A stretch of DNA of 7,492 nt. Source: an uncultured Actinomycetes bacterium. GTDB lineage: Bacteria; Actinomycetota; Actinomycetes; Nanopelagicales; Nanopelagicaceae. Under the pieces are notes generated by a model. The model made no database searches and had not been told where the DNA came from. It saw only the letters and a list, made by a program, of their open reading frames with translations. Both the position numbers and the translations under genes were made by a program. Shown piece by piece: positions 6,642 through 7,492 of this stretch (position 1 is its first letter; every line of letters starts with the position of its first letter). The DNA lies in contig CAIUHY010000068.1 in assembly GCA_903899145.1 (NCBI GenBank), forward strand, positions 1 to 7,492, written 5' to 3'.

Positions 6642-6644
6642 CTC

Positions 6645-6704
6645 CGGGCGGTACGTGCCCGACGATCCGTTGGATGAAGGTAATGCACCCCAGACGGAAG
6701 TCTG
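6645..6704 (-). promoter_or_regulatory. Leader of the ABC ATPase gene with three short hairpins
   Basis: Three inverted repeats lie in succession between the candidate promoter and the ribosome binding site. CAGAC/GTCTG (6691-6695 with 6700-6704) has a 4-nt loop, ATCC/GGAT (6665-6668 with 6672-6675) a 3-nt loop, and CGGGC/GCCCG (6645-6649 with 6657-6661) a 7-nt loop. The last ends beside the Shine-Dalgarno. No T tract follows any of them, so they are not classic terminators, and I recognise no known riboswitch. The pairings are seen in the sequence; a regulatory role is inference. Confidence 0.35.
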
Positions 6705-6715
6705 AAGATAGGTAA

Positions 6716-6744
6716 AGATTAGCCGATACCCTTGTGAGTGTGAA
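6716..6744 (-). promoter_or_regulatory. Candidate sigma70-type promoter of the ABC ATPase gene
   Basis: On the minus strand TTCACA (6744-6739) matches five of six bases of the TTGACA -35 consensus. After exactly 17 bases comes TAATCT (6721-6716), a TANNNT -10. The predicted start point near 6709 gives a leader of about 84 nt. The -35 lies inside the first codons of the divergent gene that starts at 6734, so the two transcripts may interfere. No equally good promoter is visible for the plus-strand gene. Confidence 0.5.
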
Positions 6745-7492
6745 TACGCACGTAGCCAGCCTGGGGGTCCTCTTTCTCGATATTGGACTCGTCTTGCTCT
6801 TTATCGTCGTGGCTGGGCTCTTTGTTGCTGCAGAGATTGCACTGATATCCCTGAGAGAGTCACAACTACGGCAGATGCAGGCAAGTGGAATTCGAGTAAG
6901 TCGAACTGCGCGCCTTGCAAAGTTAACAAAAAATCCCAATCGTTTTTTAGCGGCAGCGCAAGTTGGAGTTACATTTTGTGGATTTCTCTCTGCGGCGCTT
7001 GGTTCTGAAAGATTAGGTACATCTTTTGTTATCCCACAACTTGAGGAATGGGGTCTTTCTCATTCTCTCAGCACAGCTCTTTCATTATTTGGTCTGACTC
7101 TTGTTATTGCCTATGTTTCATTAGTAGTTGGGGAGCTAGTACCTAAAAGACTTGCGTTATATCGCACAGAGAAAATTGCGCTCGCCTCAGCGCCTACCAT
7201 CGATCGAATTGCTGAAATATTTAGACCAGCAATCTGGTTGCTTTCCAAATCTACTGATGTAATTGTTCGCCTCTTCGGTGTGAAAGCACATGAAGTGCGA
7301 AGTGAGATCAGTGAAGCAGAACTTGTTGAAATGGTTACAGGGCACGCTGCCCTTTCTGATGAAGAGCGCGATATTGTTGAAGATGTATTTGAAACTGGAG
7401 ACTTATCACTTCATGAAATTATGGTTCCAAGGATTGAAGTTGATTTTCTTGATGCTGGCCTAACAATTAAAGAGGCAATGGTAGAAGCAAAA
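6734..7492 (+). CDS. DUF21/CBS-domain membrane protein, CNNM/CorC (hemolysin C) family, partial
   Basis: The 3' end is cut by the window: 253 codons are present with no stop. The N-terminal DUF21 (CNNM transmembrane) domain has a hydrophobic segment at about 12-33 leading into AAEIALISLRESQLRQM (32-48), membrane segments at about 71-90 and 113-133, the family motif GELVPKR (133-139) and a further apolar region at 149-171. A linker with EISEAELVEMV (191-201) leads to MVPRIEV (230-236), the usual entry to the CBS pair. Relatives are linked to Mg2+ or other cation transport; the 'hemolysin' name is historical and toxin activity should not be assumed. The start is uncertain. GTG at 6734 is the first possible start after the in-frame stop at 6713-6715, GTG at 6740 is an alternative, and neither has a clear Shine-Dalgarno, so a leaderless transcript is possible. 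Confidence 0.88.
   Translation, partial: MSVNTHVASLGVLFLDIGLVLLFIVVAGLFVAAEIALISLRESQLRQMQASGIRVSRTARLAKLTKNPNRFLAAAQVGVTFCGFLSAALGSERLGTSFVIPQLEEWGLSHSLSTALSLFGLTLVIAYVSLVVGELVPKRLALYRTEKIALASAPTIDRIAEIFRPAIWLLSKSTDVIVRLFGVKAHEVRSEISEAELVEMVTGHAALSDEERDIVEDVFETGDLSLHEIMVPRIEVDFLDAGLTIKEAMVEAK

Noticed and set aside
6562..6939. A 125-codon minus-strand open frame across the divergent region
   Set aside because: It overlaps the ATPase start on the same strand in another frame and runs antisense to the well-supported DUF21 coding sequence; its translation looks like no protein family.
6734..7492. Haemolysin or toxin function for the terminal gene
   Set aside because: The family name is historical; the visible domains are DUF21 and the start of a CBS pair, typical of cation-transport-related membrane proteins.
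1..7492. A defence system, CRISPR array, mobile element or secondary-metabolite cluster
   Set aside because: All sizeable coding regions belong to recognised core families, and no direct-repeat array, transposase, integrase or terminal inverted repeats were seen.

Overview
The window looks like a stretch of conserved core metabolism from a low-GC actinobacterium. The gene content and order purN-purH-folD-DUF3017-mdh, the actinobacterial variants inside the proteins (SGAGSL in PurN, GRGLTVGRP in FolD, an LDH-like malate dehydrogenase opening with the GAGFYGSTTA Rossmann loop), the eukaryote-like dimeric isocitrate dehydrogenase and the DUF21/CBS protein all point to Actinomycetota. Base composition is moderately AT-rich, and coding is very tight. 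Together these suggest a streamlined aquatic lineage such as the freshwater acI group (Nanopelagicales: Planktophila, Nanopelagicus). That placement is inference from recalled family features, not from a database search.

Layout. Positions 1-5483 (+) hold six genes packed as one probable operon: purN (46-615), purH (612-2156), folD (2193-3026), a small three-helix DUF3017 membrane protein (3028-3282), mdh (3313-4269) and icd (4269-5483). Junctions are a 4-nt overlap, a 36-nt gap, a 1-nt gap, a 30-nt gap and a 1-nt overlap. I see no terminator inside the block. A strong hairpin at 5494-5529, flanked by A and T tracts, ends it and can also serve the convergent gene on the other strand. On the minus strand, 5540-6625 encodes a MalK/UgpC/MsiK-type sugar-transporter ATPase without adjacent permease or binding-protein genes. 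A roughly 110-nt divergent region follows, with a candidate promoter for the ATPase. The window ends inside a plus-strand DUF21/CBS (CNNM/CorC, 'hemolysin C family') membrane protein that starts near 6734. No stretch longer than 300 bases lacks a gene. I see no tRNA, rRNA, CRISPR array, insertion sequence or phage gene.

How the genes fit together. PurN and the AICAR transformylase half of PurH both consume 10-formyl-tetrahydrofolate, and FolD produces it while reducing NADP+, so the first three genes form a one-carbon/purine module. Mdh and Icd are TCA-cycle dehydrogenases giving NADH and NADPH. Icd also supplies 2-oxoglutarate for the glutamate and glutamine that donate nitrogen to purines.

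I found no convincing new biological system. The points most worth a second look are the multi-hairpin leader of the ATPase gene, its promoter overlapping the start of the neighbouring gene, the LSVGQ signature variant in the ATPase, and the uncharacterised DUF3017 gene lying between folD and mdh.
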